Both the position numbers and the translations under genes were made by a program. From positions 134,625-198,624 of the forward strand of contig UQPN01000001.1 in NCBI GenBank assembly GCA_900542935.1: a stretch of DNA of 64,000 nt. The letters run 5' to 3'. How positions within the stretch are numbered: the first letter of the stretch is position 1; each line of letters opens with the position of its first letter. The stretch is from an uncultured Eubacteriales bacterium. Lineage in GTDB: Bacteria; Bacillota; Clostridia; Christensenellales; Borkfalkiaceae. The notes below the pieces were generated by a model. It ran no database searches. It had not been told where the DNA came from and was given only the letters and a program-made list of their open reading frames with translations. Shown here piece after piece: positions 26,569 to 35,087 of the stretch.

Positions 26569-26693
26569 GCAGGGTGATTTTATCTGATTTATCGGAAAAT
26601 AAAGTGGTTTTGCCGACGAATGTATCGACGTTTGACAGGGACAGGCAGCGCAGCGTTGTATTTTACGGACGGGTAAGTACCGAAGACGAGTAA
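26565..26693 (+). pseudogene. Large serine recombinase remnant (first 42 codons)
   Basis: The frame reads FDRDRQRSVVFYGRVSTEDE and then stops, matching FDRKRQRKVVFYGRVSTEHE of the intact recombinase at 107-1879, including the catalytic-serine motif GRVST. Everything after the first beta strand is missing, and the sequence past 26694 is unrelated. The element that carried the mob genes has thus lost its own recombinase and should be immobile unless helped in trans. Confidence 0.82.
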
Positions 26694-26794
26694 ACATAGG
26701 GGAAACAATCAAACAGCAAGTTCGTAAATATTTAAAAATACTGAAGAAAGTGGTCAAACGACGCTATTTTTCATGCGAGGATGCGTGTTTCGGC

Positions 26795-26823
26795 TTGAAA
26801 TAATCTTGAAAATATAGTATAAT
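26795..26823 (+). promoter_or_regulatory. Sigma-A type promoter of the AlbA_2 gene
   Basis: TTGAAA (26795-26800) and TATAAT (26818-26823) have a 17-base spacer. A GGAGGG ribosome binding site precedes the ATG at 26863. Confidence 0.75.
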
Positions 26824-26862
26824 AAAAATGGAAAAGTGTAAGATCGGAGGGATTGACAGGCT

Positions 26863-28275
26863 ATGCCGAAAAGATTTGAAGAATTGATCGCTCAAGGCGA
26901 AGGAATATCGATTGAATTCAAAGAGTGTAAAGACGCTTTGCCGAAAAACGTGTTTGAAACGTTATGCGCATTTCTGAATCGTTTCGGCGGAGATATTTTT
27001 CTCGGTTTGAAAGATGACGGCACCATTATCGGCGTCGATAAAGACAAATCGAAAAAGATAAGAGCAGATTTTGTATCCGCGATGAACAATCCGCAGAAAA
27101 TATTTCCGACGGTGTATTTGCCAGTCGATGAGTTTGAATTAGACGGCAAAACGATTTTACACGTTTACGTTCCGGAAAGTTCGCAGGTGCATAACACCAA
27201 CAGGCGGATTTTTGACAGAAACGAGGACGGCGATTTTGATATTACGGATAATACCGATCTCGTTGCGGCAATGTATATCAGAAAACAACGCGAATATACG
27301 GAAAATACCGTTTTCCCGTATGCGACGGAAAATGACCTGAAACAAGACCTTATCGACCGCGCGCGGATTATGGCGACAAACAGAAATCCGCATCACCCGT
27401 GGGAGCGGATGACGAACGAAGAAATTTTGCGTAACGCGGGGCTGTATAAGAAAAATCTTCAGACGGGCGAAAGCGGATATACGCTTGCGTGTATTCTGCT
27501 TTTCGGAACGGACGAAGCGATTTTATCGGCGTTGCCGCACCATAAAACGGACGCGATTTATCGGGTGAACGAAACGGACAGGTATGACGACAGGGACGAT
27601 ATTCGTTGTAACCTGATCGAAAGTTACGATCGGCTTATGGCTTTTATCGAAAAGCACGTGGACGATAAGTTTTATATGGAAAACGAAATTCGCGTAAGCG
27701 CGAGAAATAAATTGTTTCGCGAAGTCATTGCAAACATGCTTATTCACCGCGAATATTCCAACGCATATCCCGCAAAACTTATCATCGAAAAAGATTGCGT
27801 AAGAACGGAAAACGGCAATAAAGCGCGCGGTCTCGGAACGATAAGTTTAACGGATTTCGTGCCGTATCCGAAAAATCCCGTAATCGCGTCTGTTTTTAAA
27901 GAAATCGGCTGGGCGGAGGAACTCGGCTCGGGCGTGAGAAATATCGTAAAATACAGCAAAGTGTATTCGGGAACGATTCCCGAATTTATCGACGGCGACG
28001 TTTTCAAAACGAAAATATCTTTGAATGGGACTGTAAACGGGACTGTAAGTGGCACTGTAAATGACACTGTAAACGTCGATGTAAATTTATCGGAAACCGA
28101 GAAAGCGGTGCTGGATTGTATAAGAGATAACAATTCCATCGGCGTTGCGGAAATTGTTAGTCGGACAGAAAAAGGAAGAAGCACTATCATGCGCTCTATC
28201 AAATCTTTAAAAGAAAAAGGATTTATTCGGCGCGTCGGTTCGGATAAAACGGGCAGTTGGGAAATTCTCCGATAA
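26863..28275 (+). CDS. AlbA_2 (Schlafen-like) ATP-binding protein with C-terminal winged helix
   Basis: This 470-aa protein has an AlbA_2/Schlafen-core domain (residues about 10-130: GISIEFKECKDALPKNVFET, FLNRFGGDIFLGLKDDG). A GHKL-like ATP-binding domain follows with VIANMLIHREYS and GLGTISLTDFVPYPKNPVIA. A repeat linker of GTVN units joins it to a C-terminal winged helix (IGVAEIVSRTEKGRSTIMRSIKSL). Members are widespread as putative regulators or defence proteins whose molecular role is unclear. It has its own promoter and no cotranscribed partner. Confidence 0.82.
   Translation: MPKRFEELIAQGEGISIEFKECKDALPKNVFETLCAFLNRFGGDIFLGLKDDGTIIGVDKDKSKKIRADFVSAMNNPQKIFPTVYLPVDEFELDGKTILHVYVPESSQVHNTNRRIFDRNEDGDFDITDNTDLVAAMYIRKQREYTENTVFPYATENDLKQDLIDRARIMATNRNPHHPWERMTNEEILRNAGLYKKNLQTGESGYTLACILLFGTDEAILSALPHHKTDAIYRVNETDRYDDRDDIRCNLIESYDRLMAFIEKHVDDKFYMENEIRVSARNKLFREVIANMLIHREYSNAYPAKLIIEKDCVRTENGNKARGLGTISLTDFVPYPKNPVIASVFKEIGWAEELGSGVRNIVKYSKVYSGTIPEFIDGDVFKTKISLNGTVNGTVSGTVNDTVNVDVNLSETEKAVLDCIRDNNSIGVAEIVSRTEKGRSTIMRSIKSLKEKGFIRRVGSDKTGSWEILR
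28027..28086 (+). repeat. Five 12-bp coding tandem repeats in the AlbA_2 gene
   Basis: Units of the type GGGACTGTAAAC run in tandem and encode GTVN-GTVS-GTVN-DTVN-VDVN as a linker between the ATP-binding and DNA-binding domains. The period is a multiple of three, so copy-number change alters linker length without frameshift. Confidence 0.75.
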
Positions 28276-28304
28276 CGGCGAAAAAAATAAAAAATTTTAT
28301 TAAC

Positions 28305-28339
28305 TATGACAACCGCTGACATATTTAATGTGCTAAAAT
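28305..28339 (+). promoter_or_regulatory. Second copy of the TATGAC...CATA-TGTGCTAAAAT promoter module
   Basis: TATGAC (28305-28310), GACATA (28318-28323) and the extended -10 TGC-TAAAAT (28331-28339) match the module at 7276-7310 in words and spacing. It drives the truncated nuclease-like gene. Confidence 0.6.
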
Positions 28340-28374
28340 AGAACGAACGAAGAGATTTACAGGAGAAAACTTAA

Positions 28375-28608
28375 ATGAAAAACATTACAAAAGTGCAATC
28401 AATAGAGCCTAACATCGCCGATTTGGCTAACGGCTGGTTGAAATCATATAGATTGAATTATAAACTCGAACAGGAGTCGCTTAATTCAGAAATAGATCAG
28501 GCTCTTAACGAATACGTTTCAAAAAGCGGTGGCGTCGGAGGAAACAGACCCGATGTTAAATTGTTGTTGCAAGATAATAATCTTGTAAGTTACCCTAAAA
28601 TTTTGTGA
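28375..28608 (+). pseudogene. Truncated N-terminus of a nuclease/restriction-type protein
   Basis: The 77-aa frame begins VQSIEPNIADLANGWLKSYR and continues to GGVGGNRPDVKLLLQ, then ends with PKIL and a stop. The RPDVKLLLQ segment looks like the first acidic strand of a PD-(D/E)XK nuclease; the following E-x-K strand is exactly what is missing. I recall such N-termini on large restriction-type proteins, but cannot check this. AGGAG lies ahead of the ATG. It is best read as a gene fragment. Confidence 0.5.
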
Positions 28609-29049
28609 AGGGTTCAAATGCTGAACTCTTATTGTTGGTAAAAGTTTTATATAAAAAATTGCCGAGTGTTCAAATGGTGAACACTCGGGAGTGATATATT
28701 CGAAATATAAGCAAGAAAATTAAAAAAGTTTTCTCGTGTCACACAATGGGGGTGTTGCGGGAATTATATAATTTTCTTGTAAAAATCTTTTTCGTTTGAC
28801 AAAATGGTGGTAAAGCAAGATTGATAAAATAAAACTAAAAAATAATTTTCCGATATATCACCCATGCTGGGATTTATCCGTGATTCCGAGTAATATTATG
28901 GGTATGCTCGTGGCGGCTTTGGAGAAGGAAATAACGAGAATTATGGAAGAAGGTAAAGCGGGATAGATAAACAATCTATATTAAAGAGCCGAAACTTAAA
29001 AACAATCAAAAACGCATATAAAATCATTAAAAACAAAAACGTATGGCGA
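28609..29049 (+). other. Gene-poor spacer at the border between mobile and metabolic regions
   Basis: Two related palindromes sit here: GGTTCA-aatgc-TGAACT (28611-28627) and a 10-bp perfect stem CCGAGTGTTC/GAACACTCGG (28662-28688), both containing GTTCAAATG-n-TGAAC. A short stop-free frame ending at 28966 (MGMLVAALEKEITRIMEEGK) may be another gene tail. No complete gene is visible. Confidence 0.4.
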
Positions 29050-29079
29050 TTGACGGTTTGCGATGAACGGTGATACAAT
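29050..29079 (+). promoter_or_regulatory. Probable promoter of the jelly-roll gene pair
   Basis: TTGACG (29050-29055) and TACAAT (29074-29079) have an 18-base spacer. They lie about 80 bases before the ATG at 29159, which has AGGAG ahead of it. Confidence 0.5.
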
Positions 29080-29158
29080 ATAAATAAAAGGAAATTCGAT
29101 AAAGCAGACCGGAGTTCGGACGAAGAACATATCGGAATTAAACAAACAGGAGAAAAAG

Positions 29159-29794
29159 ATGAAAGATATAAAACTTGTAAACAAACGTATTCTGATAGAC
29201 AAGTCGAAAATAATCTACGACAAAAACCTCGACGAAACGTGGCGGGACGATTGGCTCGTTATGGCGGGGGAGTGGACGTGCGAGGACGGATGCCTTATCG
29301 GCGTGGAGCGCGGAAACAAAGGCGGAGTTTTGTTCTATAAGGAAGAATTCGACGGCAAAAACGTTATGCTTACGTGCAGAATAAGTTCCGTTCTGCCCGC
29401 GACGCGCGACGTAAACGGTATTTTTTGCGCCGGATGGGACGAAAAAACCGATTATCTTTCGGACTATTATGTTTGCGGTCTGAACGGTTGGTACGACAAT
29501 AAAGCGGGAATCGAGGGATGCAAAGCCGGCGTGGGCGATTTTTGCGGAATGTCCGCGACGTCTTATCGTTACGAGCCCGGAAAGGAAATAGAATTCACTT
29601 TCGGAGCGGTCGATGGGCATTGTTTTATGGTGGTGGACGACATGCTTGTCGCCGAGCATCTCGACGGGATTCTGAAACTCAGAAAAGGTCACATAGGCTT
29701 TTCGCCGTATTGCACGATACTTAAAATCCGCGATATCGTAATCCGCGAAATCGCGTACGAGAAATTCCAGCAGTCATACGACCCGGAGTTCTGA
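29159..29794 (+). CDS. Concanavalin-like jelly-roll protein (DUF1961/DUF6250-like)
   Basis: This 211-aa protein lacks a signal peptide and reads as a single beta-sandwich: EWTCEDGCLIGVERGNKGG, DVNGIFCAGWDEKTDYLSDYY and IEFTFGAVDGHCFMVVDD. Strands alternate with aromatic residues as in DUF1961-type LamG-like proteins near sugar-degradation genes. Such proteins may be glycoside-active or bind carbohydrate; no catalytic residue is certain. The next gene starts 5 bases after its stop, and an AraC regulator lies just downstream in opposite orientation. Confidence 0.6.
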   Translation: MKDIKLVNKRILIDKSKIIYDKNLDETWRDDWLVMAGEWTCEDGCLIGVERGNKGGVLFYKEEFDGKNVMLTCRISSVLPATRDVNGIFCAGWDEKTDYLSDYYVCGLNGWYDNKAGIEGCKAGVGDFCGMSATSYRYEPGKEIEFTFGAVDGHCFMVVDDMLVAEHLDGILKLRKGHIGFSPYCTILKIRDIVIREIAYEKFQQSYDPEF

Positions 29795-29799
29795 GACAG

Positions 29800-30351
29800 A
29801 TGAAAAAATATTTGATGAAAGACAATCGCGACGGATCGGAAGCGGTCTACGAAACTTCGGTCGGGATATCCGAAACGGATACGGAGATAACGTTCGCGTT
29901 CGACGCGAAACATTCCGGATTTTATTGTCCGTATCACGAATATAACGAAATTCATTCGTGCGGAGACGCGGTAGAGGTGCTTATAGGGACGGATCCCGGG
30001 CGCGGTAAATATTACGAGATCGAGGTAAGCCCGGAAAACGGGAAAATGCTCGCTCTTATGCGGTATCTCGGCACGGACGGCGAGGGCAAAGTGAAACTCG
30101 ACATCGGTTTTATCGACGAAAGTAAATGTTTTTTTCGTTCGTCGGTAACAAGAACGTCGGACGGTTACGTCGCCGTTATAACGATAAACAAAGACGAGGC
30201 GGGATTAAACGGGGACGGAGTTTACTTTAATGCGTATCGTCTCGAAACGGACGGAGGCGAGCAGGAAAAACACCTGTTCGCGCTCAATCCGACGATGTGC
30301 GGAAAGTTCCATGTTCCGTCGAAGTACGTGTATCTTAAAGATTTCGTGTAG
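29800..30351 (+). CDS. CBM9/DOMON-like carbohydrate-binding domain protein
   Basis: This 183-aa protein resembles a family 9 carbohydrate-binding fold: ITFAFDAKHSGFYCPYHEYN then SCGDAVEVLIGTDP, YYEIEVSPENGKM and a late YFNAYRLETDGG strand. CBM9-like modules usually have the acidic DxVEV strand seen here. It has no signal peptide, so it acts inside the cell or is exported by another route. It is probably cotranscribed with the jelly-roll gene before it. Confidence 0.6.
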   Translation: MKKYLMKDNRDGSEAVYETSVGISETDTEITFAFDAKHSGFYCPYHEYNEIHSCGDAVEVLIGTDPGRGKYYEIEVSPENGKMLALMRYLGTDGEGKVKLDIGFIDESKCFFRSSVTRTSDGYVAVITINKDEAGLNGDGVYFNAYRLETDGGEQEKHLFALNPTMCGKFHVPSKYVYLKDFV

Positions 30352-30357
30352 TATAAA

Positions 30358-30388
30358 AAGAAGGCTTCTGTCGTAAGAGCCTTCTTTT
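30358..30388 (+). terminator. Bidirectional terminator between convergent genes
   Basis: AGAAGGCT and AGCCTTCT form an 8-bp stem, with A-rich sequence before and TTTT after. It can serve the CBM9-like gene on the + strand and the AraC gene on the - strand. Confidence 0.75.
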
Positions 30389-30391
30389 CGG

Positions 30392-31213
30392 TTAAAACAC
30401 GGATACGCGGTATCTGGCTGCGTATTGCGACGGGGTAAGCCCCGTTTTTTCTTTAAAAAACACGCAAAATCTCGAATGAGTCGCATAACCTATGCTCGTG
30501 GCGATCGATTCGTGGGAGTAAGTCGTTCCGACAAGCAGTCTTTTGGCGTAGGCAAGTCGTTTTTCCTTGAGGTAATTCGACGGCGTTACGCCGGTTTCTT
30601 TTTTGAAAACGGCGTTGAGATGAGAATACGAATAGTTGGTTTTTGCTATCAGGTCGTCGAGGTGCAGCGCAAGATTTTCGGGCTTTTCGAGCAGAGCGAT
30701 AAAACTGCTTACGCCGGCAGAGTACGTCGTTTTTCTTTGTTTGTTGTCAAGAGATAATATTATTTCGTTGACAAAAGCAAGCAAAAACATATCGCAAGTT
30801 GTGGTGTATGTTCCGTCGGCGGCGGATACGAGGTAGTGATCCGAAATTGATTTAATGTACTTTTCGTCCGTCTTGGATAAGCAAATTTCGATATAGTCGA
30901 GCGAGAGCAAATCGGATAGCGAGCCTGCGGCGAGAAGGTTAAAAAGCATTAAAAAATATTCTTCTTTCACACAGAAAGTTATATAGGTGGAGCGTTTCGT
31001 GTTTTCGCGCGTGCAGTGCGTGTCGTCCGGTCGGAGAACGCAAAGAGTCCCGGCTTTTATAACGCGTAACTCTCCGTTGATTTCATGCGTGTATTCGCCC
31101 GAAGTGACGTATATAAACTCCCAGTATCCGTCGTGACTGTGCAAAATCGGATAATCGCCCGTTCTGAAATAGAAATACGCCTCGCTGTCGGACGGCATTT
31201 GCAGTTTTGTCAT
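30392..31213 (-). CDS. AraC-family transcriptional regulator
   Basis: This 273-aa regulator has an N-terminal cupin-like sensing domain (LHSHDGYWEFIYVTSGEYTH, GTLCVLRPDDTH) and a C-terminal pair of helix-turn-helices (residues about 170-270). The signature is GVTPSNYLKEKRLAYAKRLL and ESIATSIGYATHSRFCVFFK, ending with KTGLTPSQYAARYR. It is divergent from the sugar ABC transporter and most likely senses a mono- or oligosaccharide and activates that operon. GGGGGTGTACC before the ATG provides a ribosome binding site. Confidence 0.9.
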   Translation of the reverse strand: MTKLQMPSDSEAYFYFRTGDYPILHSHDGYWEFIYVTSGEYTHEINGELRVIKAGTLCVLRPDDTHCTRENTKRSTYITFCVKEEYFLMLFNLLAAGSLSDLLSLDYIEICLSKTDEKYIKSISDHYLVSAADGTYTTTCDMFLLAFVNEIILSLDNKQRKTTYSAGVSSFIALLEKPENLALHLDDLIAKTNYSYSHLNAVFKKETGVTPSNYLKEKRLAYAKRLLVGTTYSHESIATSIGYATHSRFCVFFKEKTGLTPSQYAARYRVSVF

Positions 31214-31234
31214 GGTACACCCCCGTACACCGAT

Positions 31235-31263
31235 ATTTTATCACTTTCTTCGGGGTTTGTCAA
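31235..31263 (-). promoter_or_regulatory. Promoter of the AraC gene
   Basis: Read on the minus strand, TTGACA (31263-31258) and TAAAAT (31240-31235) are 17 bases apart. A GTACACC direct repeat lies between the -10 box and the start codon. Confidence 0.75.
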
Positions 31264-31345
31264 TTGCGATTGACGAACGAAGAAAATATTTTCGCACGGA
31301 ACGTCGAAATAAGCAAAAAAAGAAATAAAGCAAGTAAAAAAAGTA

Positions 31346-31374
31346 TTGAAACGAAACAGTCAAAAGGTTATAAT
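31346..31374 (+). promoter_or_regulatory. Promoter of the sugar ABC transporter operon
   Basis: TTGAAA (31346-31351) and TATAAT (31369-31374) are separated by 17 bases, about 65 bases before the binding-protein ATG. The divergent AraC promoter lies about 80 bases to the left, leaving room for a shared operator. Confidence 0.75.
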
Positions 31375-31439
31375 AAAGAAGGTAACAGTCGGAAAGTTTG
31401 CTTTTCGCAATTTAAAATTTTACTTACGGAGCGAAAATT

Positions 31440-33131
31440 ATGAGAAAATCGTTTTTTAAAAAACTTGTAAGCGCGATACTTGCTTTTTCCGTTATCGTGT
31501 CGGTTTGCGCGTGCGGGAAAGACTCCGGCGGCGGCAACAACAAGAAAAAGTACGACCCGAACAAAACGCAGATTCAGGTATTTGTATATCTTGCCGGATA
31601 CGGCGACGACTGGCTTTACAGTCTCGAAAACGCGTTTGAGAAAAAATACGCGGATCGCAGTTTCGAGGACGGTAAAACGGGCGTTCAGGTATGGCATACC
31701 GGCGACATGAAAGATTTCAACGCTACGGAAATACAGCAGAGCAAATACGATATCTTCTTCCTCGAAAACGGACAGTACTATTCGCTTCTCGGCGATACGC
31801 TCGAGGATCTTACGTCCATAGTTACCGGCACGAACACCGACGGCAAGACGATTCTTTCCAAACTCGACGATCAGCAGGTCGATTATTTCGGCGTAATGCA
31901 GGACGGCGAACGCCACTTTTACGCGTTACCGTCCGACGTGGGCGATTACGGACTTATCTATAACGTAGATCTGTTCGAAAGCAAGGGATACTACATAGCC
32001 GACGATAAGTCCGGCGGTTTTGTTATCGGCGACGATAAATCCGCTCGCAAAAGCGCGGGACCAGACGGCGAATACGACACCGACGACGACGGGTTGCCCG
32101 CAACGTACGACGAGTTTTACGAACTTTGCGACGAAATCAAAAACGGAAACGATATTCCGCTTTGCTGGCCCGGAAAATATAAGGAGCAACATCTCGGCGG
32201 ATTGATGAATAACCTTATCTCAAATTACGAGGGCGTCGAGCAGATGCGTATCAACTACGATTTTGCCGGAACGGCAAACGACCTCGTCGTGCTGGACGGC
32301 GAAGGGAAGATTATGTATAACGCAGACGGGTCTGTGAAAACCGAGTCTAAAAAAATTACTACGACTAACGGATACGACGTTGCGCGTCAGGTCGGCAAAC
32401 TTTACGGAATGGAGTTTATAGACGAAATAATGAAAGCCGACAACGGATACTACTATAAGGATTCGTTTACCGATTCGTACTCGCATACCGACAATCAGGA
32501 AATGTTCCTTATGAACGGTACGGAATTCAGCAACGAGAGCAAAACCATAGCAATGCTTGTGGACGGCGTGTGGTGGCAGGAAGAGTCGAAAGACGTGTTC
32601 GAATCGATGGCGTCCAACGACGAAAAATACTCGGCGAAGAACCGTAAATTCGGCTGGATGCCGCTTCCCAAGGCAAACGAAGAAAAGATCGGGAGCGAAA
32701 ACGTTTATACCGATTTCGTCGACGCGCTGATGTGTCTTAAAAAGGGAGCGGGGACGAGAAAAGAAGCCGCGCTCGAGTTTATAAAATTTGCGAGCACGGA
32801 CGAAATGCTCGTCGATTACACCAAAATTACCGGAGCGGTAAGAGCATACAAATACGATATTCCCGATTCGGCGTTGAGCGATCTTACGCCCTTTGCGAAA
32901 AGCATGGTGAATTACGCGAAAAAAGCGAAGAAGGTATACAAATTCTCGTCGAGTCAGTTCTACAACGACAACATAGGCGCGTTTGACGACGACGCTCTGT
33001 ACTCGGTATACGACGATAACGGAAATATCCGCAAAAACGTCGTGTCCGGAATAAGAGAGGGCAAACTTACGGGCGAACGCTTCTTCGAGAAAAATTTCGC
33101 GTACTTCAAAAACCACAGTTTCTGGAGATAA
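31440..33131 (+). CDS. Sugar ABC transporter substrate-binding lipoprotein
   Basis: This 563-aa extracellular lipoprotein has a basic N-terminus, a hydrophobic stretch and a lipobox ending at Cys25 (SVCAC). The mature part matches family 1 solute-binding proteins: IQVFVYLAGYGDDW, VQVWHTGDMKDF, YALPSDVGDYGLIYNVDLF and a late ALEFIKFASTDEMLVDYTK. A GPDGEYDTDDDGLPATYDEF loop resembles an EF-hand calcium site seen in clostridial members. It would capture an oligosaccharide for the two permeases that follow. No ATPase gene is nearby, so a shared MsmK-type ATPase elsewhere is expected. Confidence 0.88.
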   Translation: MRKSFFKKLVSAILAFSVIVSVCACGKDSGGGNNKKKYDPNKTQIQVFVYLAGYGDDWLYSLENAFEKKYADRSFEDGKTGVQVWHTGDMKDFNATEIQQSKYDIFFLENGQYYSLLGDTLEDLTSIVTGTNTDGKTILSKLDDQQVDYFGVMQDGERHFYALPSDVGDYGLIYNVDLFESKGYYIADDKSGGFVIGDDKSARKSAGPDGEYDTDDDGLPATYDEFYELCDEIKNGNDIPLCWPGKYKEQHLGGLMNNLISNYEGVEQMRINYDFAGTANDLVVLDGEGKIMYNADGSVKTESKKITTTNGYDVARQVGKLYGMEFIDEIMKADNGYYYKDSFTDSYSHTDNQEMFLMNGTEFSNESKTIAMLVDGVWWQEESKDVFESMASNDEKYSAKNRKFGWMPLPKANEEKIGSENVYTDFVDALMCLKKGAGTRKEAALEFIKFASTDEMLVDYTKITGAVRAYKYDIPDSALSDLTPFAKSMVNYAKKAKKVYKFSSSQFYNDNIGAFDDDALYSVYDDNGNIRKNVVSGIREGKLTGERFFEKNFAYFKNHSFWR

Positions 33132-33193
33132 TCGGTTTACTCCGATGTCGTTCCGGACACAACGGGGTTTTCCGACGATCTGACGAAAGGAAA

Positions 33194-34123
33194 ATGGAAA
33201 TGCATAAATTTAAACTAAAATCGTTCAGAAGCGCGCGGAGCATGTGGTTTTACATAGGCTTTATGGCGTTGCCGATGTTACAGTTCGTTATATTTTACAT
33301 AGGCGTAAACGTAAATTCGGTTCTTCTCGCATTCAAAGACATTACGTTTACCAACGGCGCGTATTCGTTCGGCTGGACGTTTTCTAACTTTACGAAATGG
33401 TTTACGGACGTAAACGAGTTTGCGTTGATGAAGCAAACGTTACTCGTCTCGGTCAAATCGTATTTTATAAACCTGTGTTTCGGCGTGCCGCTCGGATTGT
33501 TTTTCGCGTATTACATATTCAAAAAATTACCCGGCGCGATGTTTTTCAGATTTATGCTGTTTTTGCCTTCGATAATATCCAGCATAGTCCTCGTAACCGT
33601 GTATATGTGTTTTACCGATTACGTAGTTCCTGAACTTCTCGATAAGATCTTCAGAGTAACGATGGAGACGTCGCTTCTTTCCGGAAAAACGCGGTACGCA
33701 ACCGTTATGTTCTACAATCTGTTCGTAAGTTTCGGGACTACCGTCCTTCTGTATTCAAACAAGATGTCGAGCATATCTCCCGAAGTCATCGAAGCCGCTC
33801 AACTCGACGGAGCGAATTCGGTTCAGGAATTTTTCCGTATCGTTTTGCCGCAAACGTATCCCACGCTGTCGGTGTTTCTCATCTCGGGAGTAGCGGGGAT
33901 ATTCATCAACGAAATAAATAACTTCGCTTTTTTCAAGTATAGTTGGAAATCGGATACGGCGACGCTCGGGTTTTTGATGTATTTCAGAACGCAGAAAGCG
34001 AAAGCGGATATAGTTCAGTATCCTCCGCTTGCCGCGCTCGGAATTATAATGTCGGCGATTGCCATTCCGCTTACGTTCGCGGTAAAGAAACTTCTGGCTA
34101 AAGTCGGACCGAGCGAAGATTGA
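33194..34123 (+). CDS. ABC transporter permease, LplB/MalF type
   Basis: This 309-aa integral membrane protein has about six hydrophobic segments, beginning WFYIGFMALPMLQFVIFYIG. The EAA loop EAAQLDGANSVQEFFRIVLPQ (near residue 200) contacts the ATPase. It forms a heterodimeric channel with the next gene. AGGAAA precedes the ATG; spacing to the binding-protein gene is 62 bases and to the next permease 16 bases. Confidence 0.9.
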   Translation: MEMHKFKLKSFRSARSMWFYIGFMALPMLQFVIFYIGVNVNSVLLAFKDITFTNGAYSFGWTFSNFTKWFTDVNEFALMKQTLLVSVKSYFINLCFGVPLGLFFAYYIFKKLPGAMFFRFMLFLPSIISSIVLVTVYMCFTDYVVPELLDKIFRVTMETSLLSGKTRYATVMFYNLFVSFGTTVLLYSNKMSSISPEVIEAAQLDGANSVQEFFRIVLPQTYPTLSVFLISGVAGIFINEINNFAFFKYSWKSDTATLGFLMYFRTQKAKADIVQYPPLAALGIIMSAIAIPLTFAVKKLLAKVGPSED

Positions 34124-34139
34124 CGGAGGGCAGCGAATT

Positions 34140-35027
34140 ATGTTAAGCAAAAAGATAAAAGGCGAAGATCGCAAAAGCAGGTTGTCGCCACTTACCGTCG
34201 TTATGCTCGTGCTACTCGTCGCTTATTGCGTGATGCTTCTCGGACTGATTTTCTGGATGACTATAACCGCGCTTAAAAAGCCGCTCGGTTTCAATACGAA
34301 CAGAGTAGGATTGCCCGATCCGTGGTATTTCAAAAACTTCGGATACGTTCTCAAAAACGCGCAGATCGAAAAAGAGCAGGGAGTGGTGCCGTTTGCCGAA
34401 ATAATCCTTAATTCGGTTGTATACGCCGTAGGTTGCGCGGTAGTCAATACTTTTGTTACGATGCTTGTCGCGTATCTTTGCGCGCATTACAAAAATAAAT
34501 TTTCGTCGTTTGTGTATTCGCTCGTTCTTGTGGTTATGGTGATTCCGGTCGTAGGCAACCAGACATCCGAACTTCAGACGGCGATCAACCTCGGCATTTA
34601 CGATTCGATGCTCGGAATGCTGATCATGAGGGCTACGTTTCTGGGTCTTTATTTTCTCGTGTTTCACGAAATGTTCAGATCCGTTCCGTCTACGCTCAGC
34701 GAAGCCGCAGAGATAGACGGCGCGGGAGATTTCCTGATAATGGTCCGGATTTATTTCCCGTTGGCGCGCAATACCGCGCTTACCGTATTGCTTATTTACT
34801 TTATACAGTATTGGAACAATTTTCAGACGCCGATGCTGTTCGTGCCCAATCATCCGACGCTTGCCGAGTACCTTTTCCGCATAGTTCAGTTGTCGAAAGG
34901 AGAGTTCAGCCGCGTTCCGGTTCAGATGTCGGCTGCGCTTATGCTGCTTGCTCCGGTAGCGGTGATATTCCTTTGTTCGCATAAATGGTTGCTCGGCAAC
35001 CTGTCGATAGGCGGCGTAAAAGGATAA
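34140..35027 (+). CDS. ABC transporter permease, LplC/MalG type
   Basis: This 295-aa integral membrane protein has six predicted helices and the EAA loop SEAAEIDGAGDFLIMVRIYF. The terminal segment GNLSIGGVKG is typical of LplC/YtcP-type permeases. GGAGGG lies ahead of the ATG. It partners the preceding permease. Confidence 0.9.
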   Translation: MLSKKIKGEDRKSRLSPLTVVMLVLLVAYCVMLLGLIFWMTITALKKPLGFNTNRVGLPDPWYFKNFGYVLKNAQIEKEQGVVPFAEIILNSVVYAVGCAVVNTFVTMLVAYLCAHYKNKFSSFVYSLVLVVMVIPVVGNQTSELQTAINLGIYDSMLGMLIMRATFLGLYFLVFHEMFRSVPSTLSEAAEIDGAGDFLIMVRIYFPLARNTALTVLLIYFIQYWNNFQTPMLFVPNHPTLAEYLFRIVQLSKGEFSRVPVQMSAALMLLAPVAVIFLCSHKWLLGNLSIGGVKG

Positions 35028-35087
35028 AGACTAATATCGGCGTAATAGCCGTCGGACAAACGATTTCTTCGCGAATAAGGAGAGAAA

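Noticed and set aside
28860..28966. Possible small protein ending MEEGKAG
   Set aside because: The frame has no start codon with a ribosome binding site and no family; it may be a gene tail, so it is mentioned only in the spacer entry.
32220..33116. 298-aa open frame on the minus strand
   Set aside because: It is antisense to the binding-protein gene, whose lipobox, family motifs and promoter are convincing.
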